Shown here: positions 18,601 through 24,934 of the stretch, piece after piece
Layout: each line of letters opens with the position of its first letter
Position numbering within the stretch: the stretch's first letter is position 1
Assembly: GCF_011297335.1 (NCBI RefSeq)
Contig: NZ_JAAOTJ010000006.1
Span: 248,001 to 312,000 of the forward strand
DNA length: 64,000 nt
Origin: Catellatospora methionotrophica
GTDB lineage: Bacteria; Actinomycetota; Actinomycetes; Mycobacteriales; Micromonosporaceae
Direction of reading: 5' to 3'
The notes under the pieces: generated by a model
The model's input: the letters and a program-made list of their open reading frames with translations, nothing else
Told to the model about the DNA's origin: nothing
Database searches by the model: none
Translations under genes and position numbers: made by a program

Positions 18601-18726
18601 CGGCGCTGGCCGTTCGGTCACTACCATGACATGGGGCTGGAGGAGCCGGACGTCGAGATCGCGCCGGATCTGAGCAACCTGGAACACGTCGTCGACGAGA
18701 TCATGCGGAGGTTGAGGCACGAATGA
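9646..18726 (+). CDS. Giant WXG100-type polymorphic toxin frame (Tox-PL, ParB-like, RelA/SpoT-like domains)
   Basis: An open frame of 3026 codons; the ATG at 9646 has GGGGAGGG 5 nt upstream. Order: WXG100-like helical region (1-120), hydrophobic segment (125-160) and Lys-rich amphipathic helices (to 215), Gly/Ser/Thr/Gln/Pro linker (350-785), papain-fold Tox-PL domain 1 (865-1060; Cys924, His1029, Asp1044), ParB-like domain (1159-1319; DNRRM), RelA/SpoT-like domain 1 (1325-1612; VEVQFPT with Glu1472), RelA/SpoT-like domain 2 (1877-2148; Glu2031), Tox-PL domain 2 (2548-2770; Cys2608, His2712, Asp2727) and an unassigned C-terminal domain with AHEYVES. Residues 1613-1849 and 2150-2386 read as Gly/Arg/Pro-rich nonsense because four small genes lie there in another frame. 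The single polypeptide may therefore be a composition artefact: the real product may be shorter, with orphan toxin modules downstream. Tox-PL enzymes are predicted glutamine deamidases or proteases; ESX-type export is inferred. Confidence 0.7.
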   Translation: MSWLPSPIPHPLSYFDAPGWMKECLDWVIGMDWPEGDEQATWDLADDWYAVAGDLGDPLTESERAALDAVAAFGGAEGKVAAAIKDAWGQIGSGDEKSALQAAAYVAGALGEMLEGGGCDIQGAKLEYYIELGLLLIELIALAVAAFFTFGASTAAAGPACMATRFAIKEILKRLLRSLIERGIKRALKDKLKDLGKDFGKKLGKWAIKAGKEGLDEMKEELLTQGAIQTYQTATGRRDGLDLGDLAMAGWAGFAGGAASTLAGGHNGGFVSKVSHGVRGEVLGDVGGSLATGQMPDAGNLGMAATSGARSSVTSHLTGELNNMTNNIVSNLAGTGFDGDPSTNITTAAAATAAGAGGGSDGPHGGNTGSGGGGNGGSGGGNGGAGGGSGSGNGGSGGSTGGNGGLAGITPPETGPAPAASAPAPFANIPAQANNTVIAPAVAAAPQSMAAPAAAPAATAPASGLAGTSAAPSAPSVATSASASVSSGSGGLSGTASGSATTTAGGGSTSTASGGTGSSGPSTSTSASSSTTGSGSTSASSSTTGSSTTTGANSTSGNPATGARPTGGIATGPSTQASLAAQTGTPAQAGPSAQSSTLTTTPSVQTNASATTPSAQTNASVTAPSTQTNPATTAPSAQANTNAQTPSPQTGPTVQASTSAQTGSTNQANTSTTATGPQGTTSTGTQSPTTQSPTTAQSPTTNQNPAATSQNPAAQQVQATSPQGPSTHQQANPAQQTPGEQARPQPAPAQQTDAVTPAVAVVPGADPRGPGPGADSRPPAADGRRDGERSRAEARRWSDAYHGGLRAQRREILASMGRPGALAAAAWDALNRHDGADFTRGGVTTDDTSALTGTDSPPSVDATRRYDQRGGYRPVLTQHQLDLENAVPRDENGRPVQFPPLRSGWLRFANDGGPQADPTRAVNCVDVLLSVADTWLHGRPRCAAARTLDGFASGNPDQPAGPEPRGPHRIEDFFGGRLQQLCPDTRGLDSQAARQTVDASYARLADQLRQAGPGAMAVVIHHSTDGTAHTWPVFNDGGVIMYADPQQPPGTPTTNPPYTSGIIQMDAMVIGPDGEQSVMDGAPTGAWSQYQGQPDPAAAPAGVHATQLDADMQRPLTDQELEDLGVGEATMADLGYPDPSVLSDAERARLVALLPQTAVVPTQDVRFTQRSVSPTSGDLTMDQFAALMAETGWQGGPAHVIAWGDGSLDSMDNRRMRAARLAGLDTVPVCVHRPDEPLSSLPESEDPERVKYRRALTVEIRMVDGRLVVGGDRGEVVHPRGTVPTTFGEAALFRAAEQRSLLPGRLYGADTVPVTIGKPPGPDEVVDDLNPAERKVLTDLHAAAEATADGILADIEGIVDGFNADADLSRDGTLQIEGADARVKKLESLIRKYLVEGDEIGAVRFAEDVNDVVRFMVRLPDGAGYRAGFDAIREGLEQRGYQLTDIKNFFRPGNRFLGLNVTFRSADGQLFEVQFPTEASQRAWGLTHDAYEVLRRAGHVDENGELQDAELPARRVHALLSMLGVNEELGLGEVPPGIDEIAAPPRGEPVGSKDTGLAAWITKNADIWAQYREWLDDQQTSFGGFGDILAEFGIDPADVPITPEIAEKLEQIDGEVLRLLLGEHVETSAGDLRDPRGSGRDAVEPPAAGLGVRPGEGGLPDGSPRVRGPVGGDHEGAGRGADPADNGGERGASRRGDDSLDLPVEGRSAAGRGLTDSASSEAPSNLAGPSDASGTSEGAERSERADGEVLRVLRGGQVETSGEGDHRDSRRGGRDAVGPPAEGVGVRPDDGGIRDGSPRVRGPHGGNPEGAGRGADPADHEGDGGASRRGDDSLDLPVEGRPAPGRGLTDPADPDSPADPDSPAGPGQPPSPPEPGGRFFEPRPDAELSAYETAMLDDVHERALAASETALTDLRRVTASVERALGLPEGSLPLRDPEHRAKSRASLERKYLAEGRIGGPEQFAATVNDSVRFSVQLPDGAAYRPALDAVIAQLEAAGYELEGTPKNFWRAGNRFYGTNTTFRAPDGTLVEVQFPTQLSYELWHATHVEYEVMRDVDAEPEQRIRALLRMLEVNRAAGMLDAIPPGMVGDDAKDASLAKWISDNPEVWAAFTQQLEAQGLTPGDVIAEYDLTPDDFPVTPKVAARLEELDVVLQGHLPQGHRGLPGPGADGPDHLRAGSPGAHDLGPSGPELAVRPADGGVHPEPGGLRLPTQAGDPSGSRADRDADHEGDRPAPERGGDPRGVPGVAPSPRSGDAGLDTTGPAEPASGVDPDLEAEDAALLRPLSEGSRVPPAAGTDGSDRQGPGDPGGADVRPPSGGLAVSPGRGLGDHEQSELGRPASTGGPELGGADRAGDLAGDRPAAERAADRGDLRGVAPSPRPGDAALTGDAALAADPATAADPQSPPVPGSTPPGPVGMDPSDPNHPQWPYRAGLQTRRMSLELQRRQREADALAAEAAKHLAEMHKYRSWAQFYAEQQPDAEQAKLCQEWADKHQQWAGEWGALSKAAYNGTYTANPATTVDDDTAWVAVNTDDGALQVDVPAADGRPYLYRGGLRPPLQQHQDDLAAAMPRTPDGQLQMNPDPRVGTWFGLANDGGPELDPSRGVNCVDCMISAWRTWRGRPQVSAPRTFDEYAGTDVNAVTGGEAGGMGRVAAAVGGTWQTVFPNMSQSPATQAQQWSDWGFASITHELTEAGHGAAMFIVTEWQAGTSHAWLAVNQNGTILFLDPQTRQVAENVSMYGHTGDPSNNGNVVGMYAMMLDPDGDPQPMSSLAQTTWGAAELAQQQQQQQPSPAPDPEPEPAPQPAPEPGPVADSGPSALPDPGGRPTLPNPPPGAEGHHIGGEQNEGEAVALYADIRAMTDDVQRIAANQGIPEDVVARARRNLFLQVHADVATGTDQLETGLFTAILNIGMDWQAAYDGPLEGADLERFRRTLAHEYVESVLMERHGMAYRPSDFDYWENNEWEYPTATPEHFAAHDVAPSQGRRWPFGHYHDMGLEEPDVEIAPDLSNLEHVVDEIMRRLRHE
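14483..14788 (+). CDS. Immunity-like small protein 1a, nested in the toxin frame
   Basis: 101 residues starting MVRYYAFY. It lies in the +1 frame relative to the giant toxin frame and begins exactly where the first RelA/SpoT-like domain ends. GGAG (14472-14475) is 7 nt before the ATG. It shares about 80% identity with the next nested gene, including the C-terminal ETILWIFQWKGAP, and aligns with two further nested genes downstream; all four have their ATG at the same alignment position. No known family is recognised. Position directly after a toxin module suggests an immunity protein; this is inference. Confidence 0.75.
   Translation: MVRYYAFYSANTSKPPPGIFVTHGGVDAMLWSHRQQAWVYDPGKVAYLMDHHEYVDRSVEITREQAEELTLRITEGKEALPDEETILWIFQWKGAPPQDED
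14882..15190 (+). CDS. Immunity-like small protein 1b, nested in the toxin frame
   Basis: 102 residues starting MVKYYAFY, a close duplicate of the preceding nested gene (about 80% identity; identical last 22 residues). It follows that gene by 93 bp in the same frame class, again +1 relative to the giant frame. The ribosome binding site is weaker (GGAGAGG at 14862, 13 nt upstream). Changes are concentrated in the first 25 residues and at scattered surface-type positions, the pattern expected if duplicates guard against toxin variants. Function unknown; immunity is inferred. Confidence 0.72.
   Translation: MVKYYAFYAVDKSRPPARGIIVTHGGVDAMLWDHRQKAWVYDPTTVAYVMDHHEYVDRTEEIPREQAEELTLRITKGMEALPDEETILWIFQWKGAPPQDED
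16094..16420 (+). CDS. Immunity-like small protein 2a, nested in the toxin frame
   Basis: 108 residues starting MLYYKAIY. It begins at the end of the second RelA/SpoT-like domain, in the +1 frame relative to the giant frame, with a strong GGAGGAG 4 nt before the ATG. It is a distant homologue of the 14.5-15.2 kb pair: aromatic-rich N-terminus, G(L/I)I..GP/HGG, a central WDHRAQSWRYDP matching the WDHRQKAWVYDP of 1b, and an E-rich ITKG.(D/E)(A/P)LP.EE segment. It ends with a stop at 16418-16420. Probably an immunity protein for the second module. Confidence 0.75.
   Translation: MLYYKAIYRKDIEDFPDQEPTGLIISGPGHREHMIWDHRAQSWRYDPQTAGYILSREDYDFRRRPVTRAEAERIATQITKGIDPLPSEEEILEAFRESHRRRAAGTLD
16478..16804 (+). 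CDS. Immunity-like small protein 2b, nested in the toxin frame
   Basis: 108 residues starting MLRYFALY, paralogue of 2a (shared QEPTGLI, GPG.RE, DHRA..WRY.P, AERIA..I..G..PLPSE and SHRRRA). GGAAG lies 6 nt before the ATG. Located 57 bp after 2a in the same frame. As with the first pair, each RelA/SpoT-like domain is thus followed by two tandem copies of one small gene. It terminates 90 bp before the segment that resumes toxin-like coding (MDPSDPN, 16900). Confidence 0.75.
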   Translation: MLRYFALYLRDLEFHPQQEPTGLIVKGPGTREALMYDHRAGGWRYRPDAVSEIMNSLSWDDRRRPVDRSSAERIALAISRGTGPLPSEPQIEEIFAESHRRRAQETQP

Positions 18727-19286
18727 GTGCGGACGAACGGACACGCGCGCTCGCGGACCGCCTCGCCCGGGTCGAGTGGCTCGACGACGACGAGCGCGCG
18801 CCCTCGCGGGCGAGGCTGATGTCGGAGTACCTGCGCCGGGCGGCGCTGTGGGCGCAGCGGCTGGACGCCGCGAGGTCCTGGCCGTTCTTCGACGTCGCGC
18901 AGCTGGCCGCACCGGGCACGCGGGCCGATCCCGAGCTGGTGCGGGAGGTGTACGCGCAGGTCGCCGCGCGGGGCGCGAACCACCTGGACCGGCGGCTGTG
19001 CGAGTACGCGCTGCACTTCGCGGCGGCGCAGCCGGGGTCCGAGCTGCCGGACCCGTTCGCGCCGCTGGTCGAGCTGTTCGAGCGCGGCGGGCAGTTCCAG
19101 CAGGAGGCGGGGCTGATCTATTTCGGCCCGATGGGCGTGAAGCTCGGCTCGTTCGCCGACCACCTGAACGCGGAGCCGTTCGACACCGCACCGGCGGCGC
19201 TCGATGCCCTGGACGCGGCGTGGCAGGCCCGGCGCGAGGAGATGCGGCGGCGGGTGCGCGCGGGCCGTCCGCAGCAGGGCGGCTGA
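18723..19286 (+). CDS. Putative immunity protein coupled to the toxin frame
   Basis: 187 residues, helical, Arg/Asp/Glu-rich, without signal peptide. The ATG overlaps the toxin stop (ATGA at 18723-18726), so it is translationally coupled to the C-terminal toxin domain. That placement is the classical one for cognate immunity. No known immunity family is recognised with confidence; a SUKH or HEAT-like fold cannot be decided by eye. Confidence 0.72.
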   Translation: MSADERTRALADRLARVEWLDDDERAPSRARLMSEYLRRAALWAQRLDAARSWPFFDVAQLAAPGTRADPELVREVYAQVAARGANHLDRRLCEYALHFAAAQPGSELPDPFAPLVELFERGGQFQQEAGLIYFGPMGVKLGSFADHLNAEPFDTAPAALDALDAAWQARREEMRRRVRAGRPQQGG

Positions 19287-19418
19287 CGGGCCGGACCGGG
19301 CGAAGTCATAGGATCATCGGTCTACATTGGACACGTTTTCCGGGACCGCCCCTGGCCGTGGCAGGGTGATACCCGGTCCGCGCCCAGCGCGGGCCGGATC
19401 ATGCAGGGAGGGACTCCG

Positions 19419-20672
19419 ATGACCGTCACCGTTCAGGACGCGCAGCGGGTAGCCGAGCAGCTGGCCCGGGGGGCGGGCGGCTCGCACCGGCCGTACGTGG
19501 CCGAGTTCCCTGAGTGCTTCATCGTGTGGACGCTGCCCGAGGGTGACGGGCCGCCGGAGCCGGGCGCGGGCGCGCGGCTGGTCATCGACCGGCAGGACGC
19601 GCGGGTGAGCACGTACCCGTCGGTGCCGCTGGAGCAGGTGCGGCGGCTGCACCTGCAGCACCGGGCGGAGCGGGCGCCCGCGGCCCCGGTCACCGCGGAT
19701 CCGGCGGCGGCGCTGCGGCGGCTCGGCGGCGGCTTCGCGCCCGGCGTGACGGTGCGCATGGTGCCCGGCGACGGGCTGCCGCGCGAGGCCACCGGGGCCA
19801 AGGGCGACCAGGAACTCAACCACCACCCGCTGGTGGTCAAGTGGCTGGCGGTGCAGTCCCCGGGGTCGCTGGTGCGCGGCACCCGGCGGCACGCGGAGCT
19901 GGTCGTGCTGTCGGACTGGCTGCACGAGCTGGAGCACGCGGCCGCCTCGCGCGGCGAGCCGGGCCTGACCATCGGGCAGGTGCGCAGCGCCGCCCAGCAG
20001 GTGCAGGAGCTGCGGCTCACCCTGATCCGCGACCCGGGCGACCCGCTGGCGGGCACCCCGGCCGGGCCGTGTGACACCTGCCTGGCCGCGTGGATCCACT
20101 TCGGGCTCGCGCCCGCCTCCGCCGCGGTCGGGCCGGTCGAGCCGGTCGCGCCGCCGACGGGCATCCCGGGCCCGCTGGCCGGGCTGGCCCCGGACGTCGC
20201 GGCGACGCTGGCCGCGGGCGGCTGGGACGTGCCGCTGAAACTCGACGGGCGCATCGTGTCGGCGACCGAGTGGGCCGAGCTGTCCGTACGGGCGCTGGGG
20301 GAGTACGGCCACCCGCCGCTGGAGCCGCTGCGGGCCGCGATCGAGAAGTTCCCGTACCTGGTGTCGGTGCGCCGCGGGCCGGGCGTGGCGCACTGGGTGC
20401 GGCCGTTCGAGCTGGGCGGCGACCTGGTCGGCGCGACGGCGGCCTCGCTGGCCGACTTCGGCGCGGTGATCGGCACCGAGCTGGCCCCGATCGGGGCGGA
20501 GCAGGCCGGTGACGCGATCATCGCGGTGGACGCGAACGGCCAGGTGTGGGTCCTCGACCAGGCCGGGGAGTGGTACGCCGGGCCGGATCTGGACACCGCC
20601 TTCGTCGTCCTGCTCCAGGGCCACCCGATGCCGCGTGTGCGCGACGACGGCACCCTGGAGCCCCCTGCCTGA
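19419..20672 (+). CDS. YrhB/Imm35-like, YwqJ-type deaminase and SUKH-3 domain protein
   Basis: 417 residues in three parts. N-terminal about 75 residues (AQRVAEQ...VIDRQDARV) resemble the YrhB/Imm35 fold; the middle (about 110-220) has HAEL (His-Ala-Glu) and, about 60 residues later, PCDTC, the zinc and catalytic motifs of YwqJ-related deaminases; the C-terminal 160 residues match SUKH-3 (IGTELAPIG..., AIIAVDANGQVWVLD, WYAGPDLDTAF). It could be an immunity protein built on toxin-derived folds or a combined protein. The ATG at 19419 has GGGAGGGA upstream; an ATG at 19401 lacks one. It converges with a paralogue with no base between the stops. Confidence 0.78.
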   Translation: MTVTVQDAQRVAEQLARGAGGSHRPYVAEFPECFIVWTLPEGDGPPEPGAGARLVIDRQDARVSTYPSVPLEQVRRLHLQHRAERAPAAPVTADPAAALRRLGGGFAPGVTVRMVPGDGLPREATGAKGDQELNHHPLVVKWLAVQSPGSLVRGTRRHAELVVLSDWLHELEHAAASRGEPGLTIGQVRSAAQQVQELRLTLIRDPGDPLAGTPAGPCDTCLAAWIHFGLAPASAAVGPVEPVAPPTGIPGPLAGLAPDVAATLAAGGWDVPLKLDGRIVSATEWAELSVRALGEYGHPPLEPLRAAIEKFPYLVSVRRGPGVAHWVRPFELGGDLVGATAASLADFGAVIGTELAPIGAEQAGDAIIAVDANGQVWVLDQAGEWYAGPDLDTAFVVLLQGHPMPRVRDDGTLEPPA

Positions 20673-22034
20673 TCACCAGGTGCCGGTGGCCCGCACCCGT
20701 GGTGTGGAACGGCCGATGAGCAGGGTCTGCACGGCGTCGTCGAGGGTGGGGCCGAGATACCAGGCTCCGGCGTGGTCGACGGCGAACACGCGGTGGCGCT
20801 CGTCGACGGCGATGATCGAGTGCAGGCCGCCGGCCTCGCCGCCGATCGGGAACAGCGGTGCGCCGAGGCGTTCGGCGAGATCGCCGAGGGTGTCGGCGGT
20901 CTGCTCGCGGGTCCACTCGTCGAGGGTGAACGACTCCACCCGCTGCGCCGCGCCGGGCTGGCTCTGCAGCACCGGGTGGAACGGCGCGTACGGCTCCAGC
21001 AGGTCGATCAGGAACGGCAGCGCGGGCAGGCGGTGGCGTACGCCGGGCACGGCGATCGTGGCGGCCACCGCCTCGGCGGTGATCGAGCGCAGCGCCGCCC
21101 GGCCGACCGCGTTCCGCTGCGGCGGCTCCGGGCGGACCAGGTCCCGGGGCAGCTCACCGGGCAGGCCCAGGGACACCAGCACGGTGCCGCAGGTGTGGCA
21201 GGCGGCGGCGGGCGCGGGGTTGTCCGAGGCGGTGCCCTCGCGCAGCAGGTGCAGCCGCAGGGTGGCCCCGGCGAGCTGGCGCGCGGCCCAGGCGGTGTCG
21301 GTGTGCTCCGCGCCGCCGAGCTCGAACAGGGCCTTGGACACGACGATCAGGTCGGGGTGGCGGTGCGCGCCGCGGGTGCGCCCGGCGGGCGGGATCGCGG
21401 CCAGCGCCCGCATGACGGCCGGGTGGTGCACCGGCTCGGTGTCGGCGGTGTGCCCGAGCGCCTGGAACGTCCGCCCGACCACCTCCAGGGTGGCCACCAC
21501 CTGCGGGAGCGCGGGCGTGGCGGGGCCGCCGAGGCGGGCGAGCTGCGCCGCGAGGGCGTTCGCGCGCCGGGCCTGCTCGTCGGCGGGCAGCCGGGGCGGC
21601 CCGAACGGCGACGACGTCACCACGGCGTTCGGCGGGGGCGGGCCGGGGGTCAGCGAGAGCGGGTCGGCCACCGACGTCGTGGGCGGCAGCGGGGGCATCG
21701 GCGGGGGCATCGTGCCGACCGCGCCGGGCGGCGGGGTGGGCAGGGGCATCGCCGGGTACGCGGCCTGGGCGGCCGGCCCGGGGCCGGTGTACCGGCTCAT
21801 GGCGACCTGGGGCGGCAGGCCGGGCACGACGGTGAGCGCGCCGGTGTCGCGGTCGATGATCACGGTCTCGCCGCTGCCGGGCTCGGGGACCGGGCCGCCC
21901 GCCTGGCGCGGGGACCAGACGACCCAGCCGCCGGGGAACGCGGTGAGCCGCGGCTCGCACGCGTAGCCGCGGCGCAGGGTCTCGGTGACGGCCCAGTGCC
22001 GCGCGATCTCCTTCAGCCGTTCCTGTGAAATCAT
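20673..22034 (-). CDS. YwqJ-like / SUKH-3 domain protein, paralogue with altered deaminase motif
   Basis: 453 residues, same architecture as the neighbouring plus-strand gene: YrhB-like N-terminus (residues 1-80), a Pro-rich insert (about 95-140), a deaminase-like middle and a C-terminal SUKH-3 domain (APLFPIGGEAGG, IIAVDERHRVFAVD, WYLGPTLDDAV). The HAE motif is replaced by HPD while the CHTC pair is kept, so the catalytic Glu is missing and the domain is probably inactive. Start ATG at 22034. The stop codon (20673-20675) abuts the stop of the convergent paralogue. Confidence 0.78.
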   Translation of the reverse strand: MISQERLKEIARHWAVTETLRRGYACEPRLTAFPGGWVVWSPRQAGGPVPEPGSGETVIIDRDTGALTVVPGLPPQVAMSRYTGPGPAAQAAYPAMPLPTPPPGAVGTMPPPMPPLPPTTSVADPLSLTPGPPPPNAVVTSSPFGPPRLPADEQARRANALAAQLARLGGPATPALPQVVATLEVVGRTFQALGHTADTEPVHHPAVMRALAAIPPAGRTRGAHRHPDLIVVSKALFELGGAEHTDTAWAARQLAGATLRLHLLREGTASDNPAPAAACHTCGTVLVSLGLPGELPRDLVRPEPPQRNAVGRAALRSITAEAVAATIAVPGVRHRLPALPFLIDLLEPYAPFHPVLQSQPGAAQRVESFTLDEWTREQTADTLGDLAERLGAPLFPIGGEAGGLHSIIAVDERHRVFAVDHAGAWYLGPTLDDAVQTLLIGRSTPRVRATGTW

Positions 22035-22145
22035 TGCGGCTCCCGCGTTCGGCGATCGGTCTGGACAACTTATCGCAGCAGGGCACGAAGGGATGTATCC
22101 CGCCCATCGGTGCCCGGGGCGCGGACCCGGCCACGCTGAGGGGAC

Positions 22146-22151
22146 TACGGT
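22146..22151 (+). promoter_or_regulatory. Possible -10 element of a leaderless gene
   Basis: TACGGT ends 6 nt before the ATG at 22158, leaving no room for a 5' leader. No convincing -35 element is seen. Confidence 0.4.
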
Positions 22152-22157
22152 TCGAAC

Positions 22158-22814
22158 ATGCTTTCCGACGACACACACCCGTACCAGGGACCCATCGAGC
22201 CGGTGCGGCCCGCGACGGGCGGCCGCGGTGCGGACGTGCTCTGGGCGCTGGTCCTGGCGGCCGTGATCGGGGTGCTCGGGCTCGGGCTGGGGCTGCTGTG
22301 GCACGCGGTCGCGCCGACGCTGCCGCTGCGCATCGTCGAGGGTGGCGCGGCCTACACCTCGCCCGAGCCGGAGCAGCTGGCCGCCGCCGAGGGCTGGTTC
22401 GTGCTGCTCGGCCTGGGGTTCGGGCTGCTGTGCGCGATCGGCGCCTGGGTGCTGCTGCCCGCCCGCCGGGGGCCGATCCAGCTCGCCGGGCTGCTGGTGG
22501 GCACCCTGATCGCGGGCTGGGCGGCGTGGTGGCTGGGCCACGACATCGGGCTGGCCGCCTACCAGGACAAGCTGGCCAACGCGCCGGTGGACACGCTGAT
22601 CCAGAAGCCGGTGGACCTGCGCGCGGTGAAGAAGCTGACCTTCTTCCCGTACGCGATAGGGGGTGTCCTGCTCATCCCTGCCCTCGGCGCGGTGGTCACC
22701 TACGCGCTGGCCGCGGCCTGGTCGCGGTGGCCCTCGCTGCGCCGTCACGAGGACGAGCAGGAGTGGGCCCGCTACGACGACGATCAGTTCATCGCGGGCG
22801 CGGGTCCGAGCTGA
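22158..22814 (+). CDS. DUF2567-like membrane protein
   Basis: 218 residues with four predicted membrane segments (about 28-48, 75-95, 105-128 and 170-190) and a charged C-terminal tail. It matches the general layout of the actinobacterial DUF2567 family, whose function is unknown. No ribosome binding site precedes the ATG; a -10-like TACGGT sits 6 nt upstream, suggesting a leaderless mRNA. The last 31 bp overlap the 3' end of the convergent minus-strand gene. Confidence 0.75.
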   Translation: MLSDDTHPYQGPIEPVRPATGGRGADVLWALVLAAVIGVLGLGLGLLWHAVAPTLPLRIVEGGAAYTSPEPEQLAAAEGWFVLLGLGFGLLCAIGAWVLLPARRGPIQLAGLLVGTLIAGWAAWWLGHDIGLAAYQDKLANAPVDTLIQKPVDLRAVKKLTFFPYAIGGVLLIPALGAVVTYALAAAWSRWPSLRRHEDEQEWARYDDDQFIAGAGPS

Positions 22815-23467
22815 GACAGCTGCGCCGGCACGGCCCGGACCTCGCGCAGCAGCGCGGTCTCGCGGGCCAGCATGGTCAGCTCGTGGCGCAGGCGGGTCGC
22901 CGGGTCAGGCGCGGACAGCAGCTGCTGGCGGTCGCCGACGGTCAGTGACGCGCTGGCCGCGACCAGGTTCGACAGCACCGTCGGGTCGTCGGGCAGCTGG
23001 TCGTCCGGCCCGCCGCGCAGCACCCCCAGGTATTCGCGGAACGCAGCCAGCACCCGGGGCGCGAGCTGGTCGGCCAGCGCGTCCGGGGCCGGATCGGGCA
23101 GCCACTCCACCCCGACCACCGGGTACGGGTGCGGGCTGGGCACGAACCCGGTGATCCGGAACCGGCGCGCGCCGACGGTGACGATGTCGAACTTGCCGTC
23201 GGGCAGTTCGGTGATCTGCCGCAGCTGCGCCACGCAGCCGACCTCGTGCACCACCACCTCGGACGTGGCGACGCCGTCGTTGGGCGGGGGCATCACCTCC
23301 AGGCCGCGTTCGATGGCGACCACGCCGAACTCGCGCGGCGTGCCGTCGGGCAGCTCCATCAGATTGCGCATCAGCGTGCGCCAGCGCTCCTCGAAGATGT
23401 GCAGCGGCAGCACCAGGCCGGGGAACAGCACCGTGCCCAGCGGGAACAGCGGCAGCGTCCCGGTCAT
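22784..23467 (-). CDS. Lon substrate-binding-domain (LON-N) protein
   Basis: 227 residues consisting of a stand-alone Lon N-terminal domain: LPLFPLGTVLFPG at the N-terminus, LPLHIFEERWRTL, and a helical bundle at the C-terminus. There is no ATPase or protease domain, as in many bacterial LON-substrate-binding proteins. Role in substrate recognition is family inference. Divergent from hisD; overlaps the DUF2567 gene tail-to-tail by 31 bp. Confidence 0.9.
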   Translation of the reverse strand: MTGTLPLFPLGTVLFPGLVLPLHIFEERWRTLMRNLMELPDGTPREFGVVAIERGLEVMPPPNDGVATSEVVVHEVGCVAQLRQITELPDGKFDIVTVGARRFRITGFVPSPHPYPVVGVEWLPDPAPDALADQLAPRVLAAFREYLGVLRGGPDDQLPDDPTVLSNLVAASASLTVGDRQQLLSAPDPATRLRHELTMLARETALLREVRAVPAQLSQLGPAPAMN

Positions 23468-23553
23468 GGGCAGAGCCTAGCGCCGCAGGGCGTCAACGGG
23501 GGTAGCCCGGCCCCCGCGACGTAGTGGGCGGGGTCACTTTCCCAGTGCCTGGG

Positions 23554-23573
23554 CGCGCGCGCCGGCGCGCGCG
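23554..23573. repeat. 20-bp perfect GC-only palindrome upstream of hisD
   Basis: An alternating CG tract with CCGG at its centre, fully self-complementary over 20 bp, 23 nt before the hisD GTG. It could extrude as a hairpin or adopt Z-DNA, or be part of a regulator site between hisD and the divergent LON-N gene. Confidence 0.6.
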
Positions 23574-23596
23574 GGTGCGCCAGTAGACTTTGGGAG

Positions 23597-24934
23597 GTGT
23601 TGACCCGTATCGACCTGCGTGGACGTGACATCGATCCGCGTAACCTGCTGCCCCGTGCCCAGATCGACGTCAGCCAGGCGGTGGAGCAGATCCGCCCGCT
23701 GGTCGACGGGGTGCGCGAGCATGGCGTCGAGGCGGTCAAGGAAGCGACGCATCGGCTCGACGGGGTGGACCTGGCCGCGTTGCGGGTGCCCGCGGAAGCG
23801 ATCAAGGAAGCCGAGCAGGCCCTCGAACCGGAGGTGCGCGCCGCGCTGCTGGAAGTGATCGCGCGTACCCGCAAGGTGCACGCCGACCAGCGCCGCGCCG
23901 ACCACACCACCCAGGTCGTGCCCGGCGGCACGGTCACCGAGCGCTGGCTGCCCGTCTCCCGGGTCGGCCTCTACGTGCCCGGCGGCCTGGCCGTCTACCC
24001 GTCGACCGTGGTCATGAACGTGGTCCCCGCGCAGGCAGCGGGCGTGCCGAGCCTGGTCGTCACCAGCCCGCCGCAGAAGGCTACCGGGCTGCCCGACGCG
24101 CGGGTGCTGGCCGCCTGCGCGCTGCTGGGCGTCGACGAGGTGTACGCCGTCGGTGGCGCGCAGGCCGTGGCGATGCTCGCCTACGGCACCCGTGGCACCG
24201 CCGACCCGGAGCGCGAACTGCCCGCGCACGACGACTGCGCGCCCGTCGACCTGATCACCGGCCCCGGCAACCTGTGGGTGACCGCCGCCAAGCGCCTGGT
24301 GCGCGGCGTGGTCGGCATCGACGCCGAGGCGGGCCCGACCGAGATCGCGATCCTCGCCGACGACACCGCCGACCCGGCGCACGTCGCGGCCGACCTGATC
24401 AGCCAGGCCGAGCACGACCCGATGGCGGCCAGCGTGCTGGTCACCGACTCGCCCGCACTCGCCGACGCGGTCGACGCGGAGCTGGCCGTGCGGGTGGCCC
24501 GCACCAGGCACAGCGAGCGGGTGACGACGGCGCTGAGCGGTCGCCAGTCGGCCACGGTGCTGGTCGGCGACCTGGCGCAGGGGCTGCGGGTGGTGGACGC
24601 GTACGCCGCCGAGCACCTGGAGATCCAGACCCGCGACGCGCGGGACTGGGCGATGCGGGTGCGCAACGCCGGGGCGATCTTCGTGGGGGCGTACGCGCCG
24701 GTGTCGCTCGGCGACTACTGCGCCGGTTCCAACCACGTGCTGCCGACGGCGGGCTGCGCCCGGCACAGCTCGGGGCTGTCCGTGCAGTCGTTCCTGCGCG
24801 GCATCCACGTCGTGGAGTACACGGCCGACGCGCTGCGCGACGTCGCGCACCACGTGGTGGCGCTGGCCGACGCCGAGGACCTGCCCGCGCACGGCGAGGC
24901 CGTGACCGCGCGATTCGAGAGTGGTGCGGCATGA
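23597..24934 (+). CDS. hisD: Histidinol dehydrogenase
   Basis: Catalyses the last two steps of histidine biosynthesis (histidinol to histidine, NAD-dependent, zinc enzyme). 445 residues, normal size. Family motifs include [10 protein letters not shown]-like ([10 protein letters not shown]), the [10 protein letters not shown] stretch, [11 protein letters not shown] and the late SAEHLEIQ-like AAEHLEIQ. The GTG at 23597 gives the conserved VLTRIDLRG start; a -10-like TAGACT ends 7 nt upstream, so the message may be leaderless. First gene of hisDCBH-x-A; it overlaps hisC by 4 bp. Confidence 0.96.
   Translation: MLTRIDLRGRDIDPRNLLPRAQIDVSQAVEQIRPLVDGVREHGVEAVKEATHRLDGVDLAALRVPAEAIKEAEQALEPEVRAALLEVIARTRKVHADQRRADHTTQVVPGGTVTERWLPVSRVGLYVPGGLAVYPSTVVMNVVPAQAAGVPSLVVTSPPQKATGLPDARVLAACALLGVDEVYAVGGAQAVAMLAYGTRGTADPERELPAHDDCAPVDLITGPGNLWVTAAKRLVRGVVGIDAEAGPTEIAILADDTADPAHVAADLISQAEHDPMAASVLVTDSPALADAVDAELAVRVARTRHSERVTTALSGRQSATVLVGDLAQGLRVVDAYAAEHLEIQTRDARDWAMRVRNAGAIFVGAYAPVSLGDYCAGSNHVLPTAGCARHSSGLSVQSFLRGIHVVEYTADALRDVAHHVVALADAEDLPAHGEAVTARFESGAA

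Noticed and set aside
16801-19191. 796-codon minus-strand frame opposite the second Tox-PL region
   Set aside because: Antisense of clear Tox-PL coding; Arg/Pro-rich nonsense composition.
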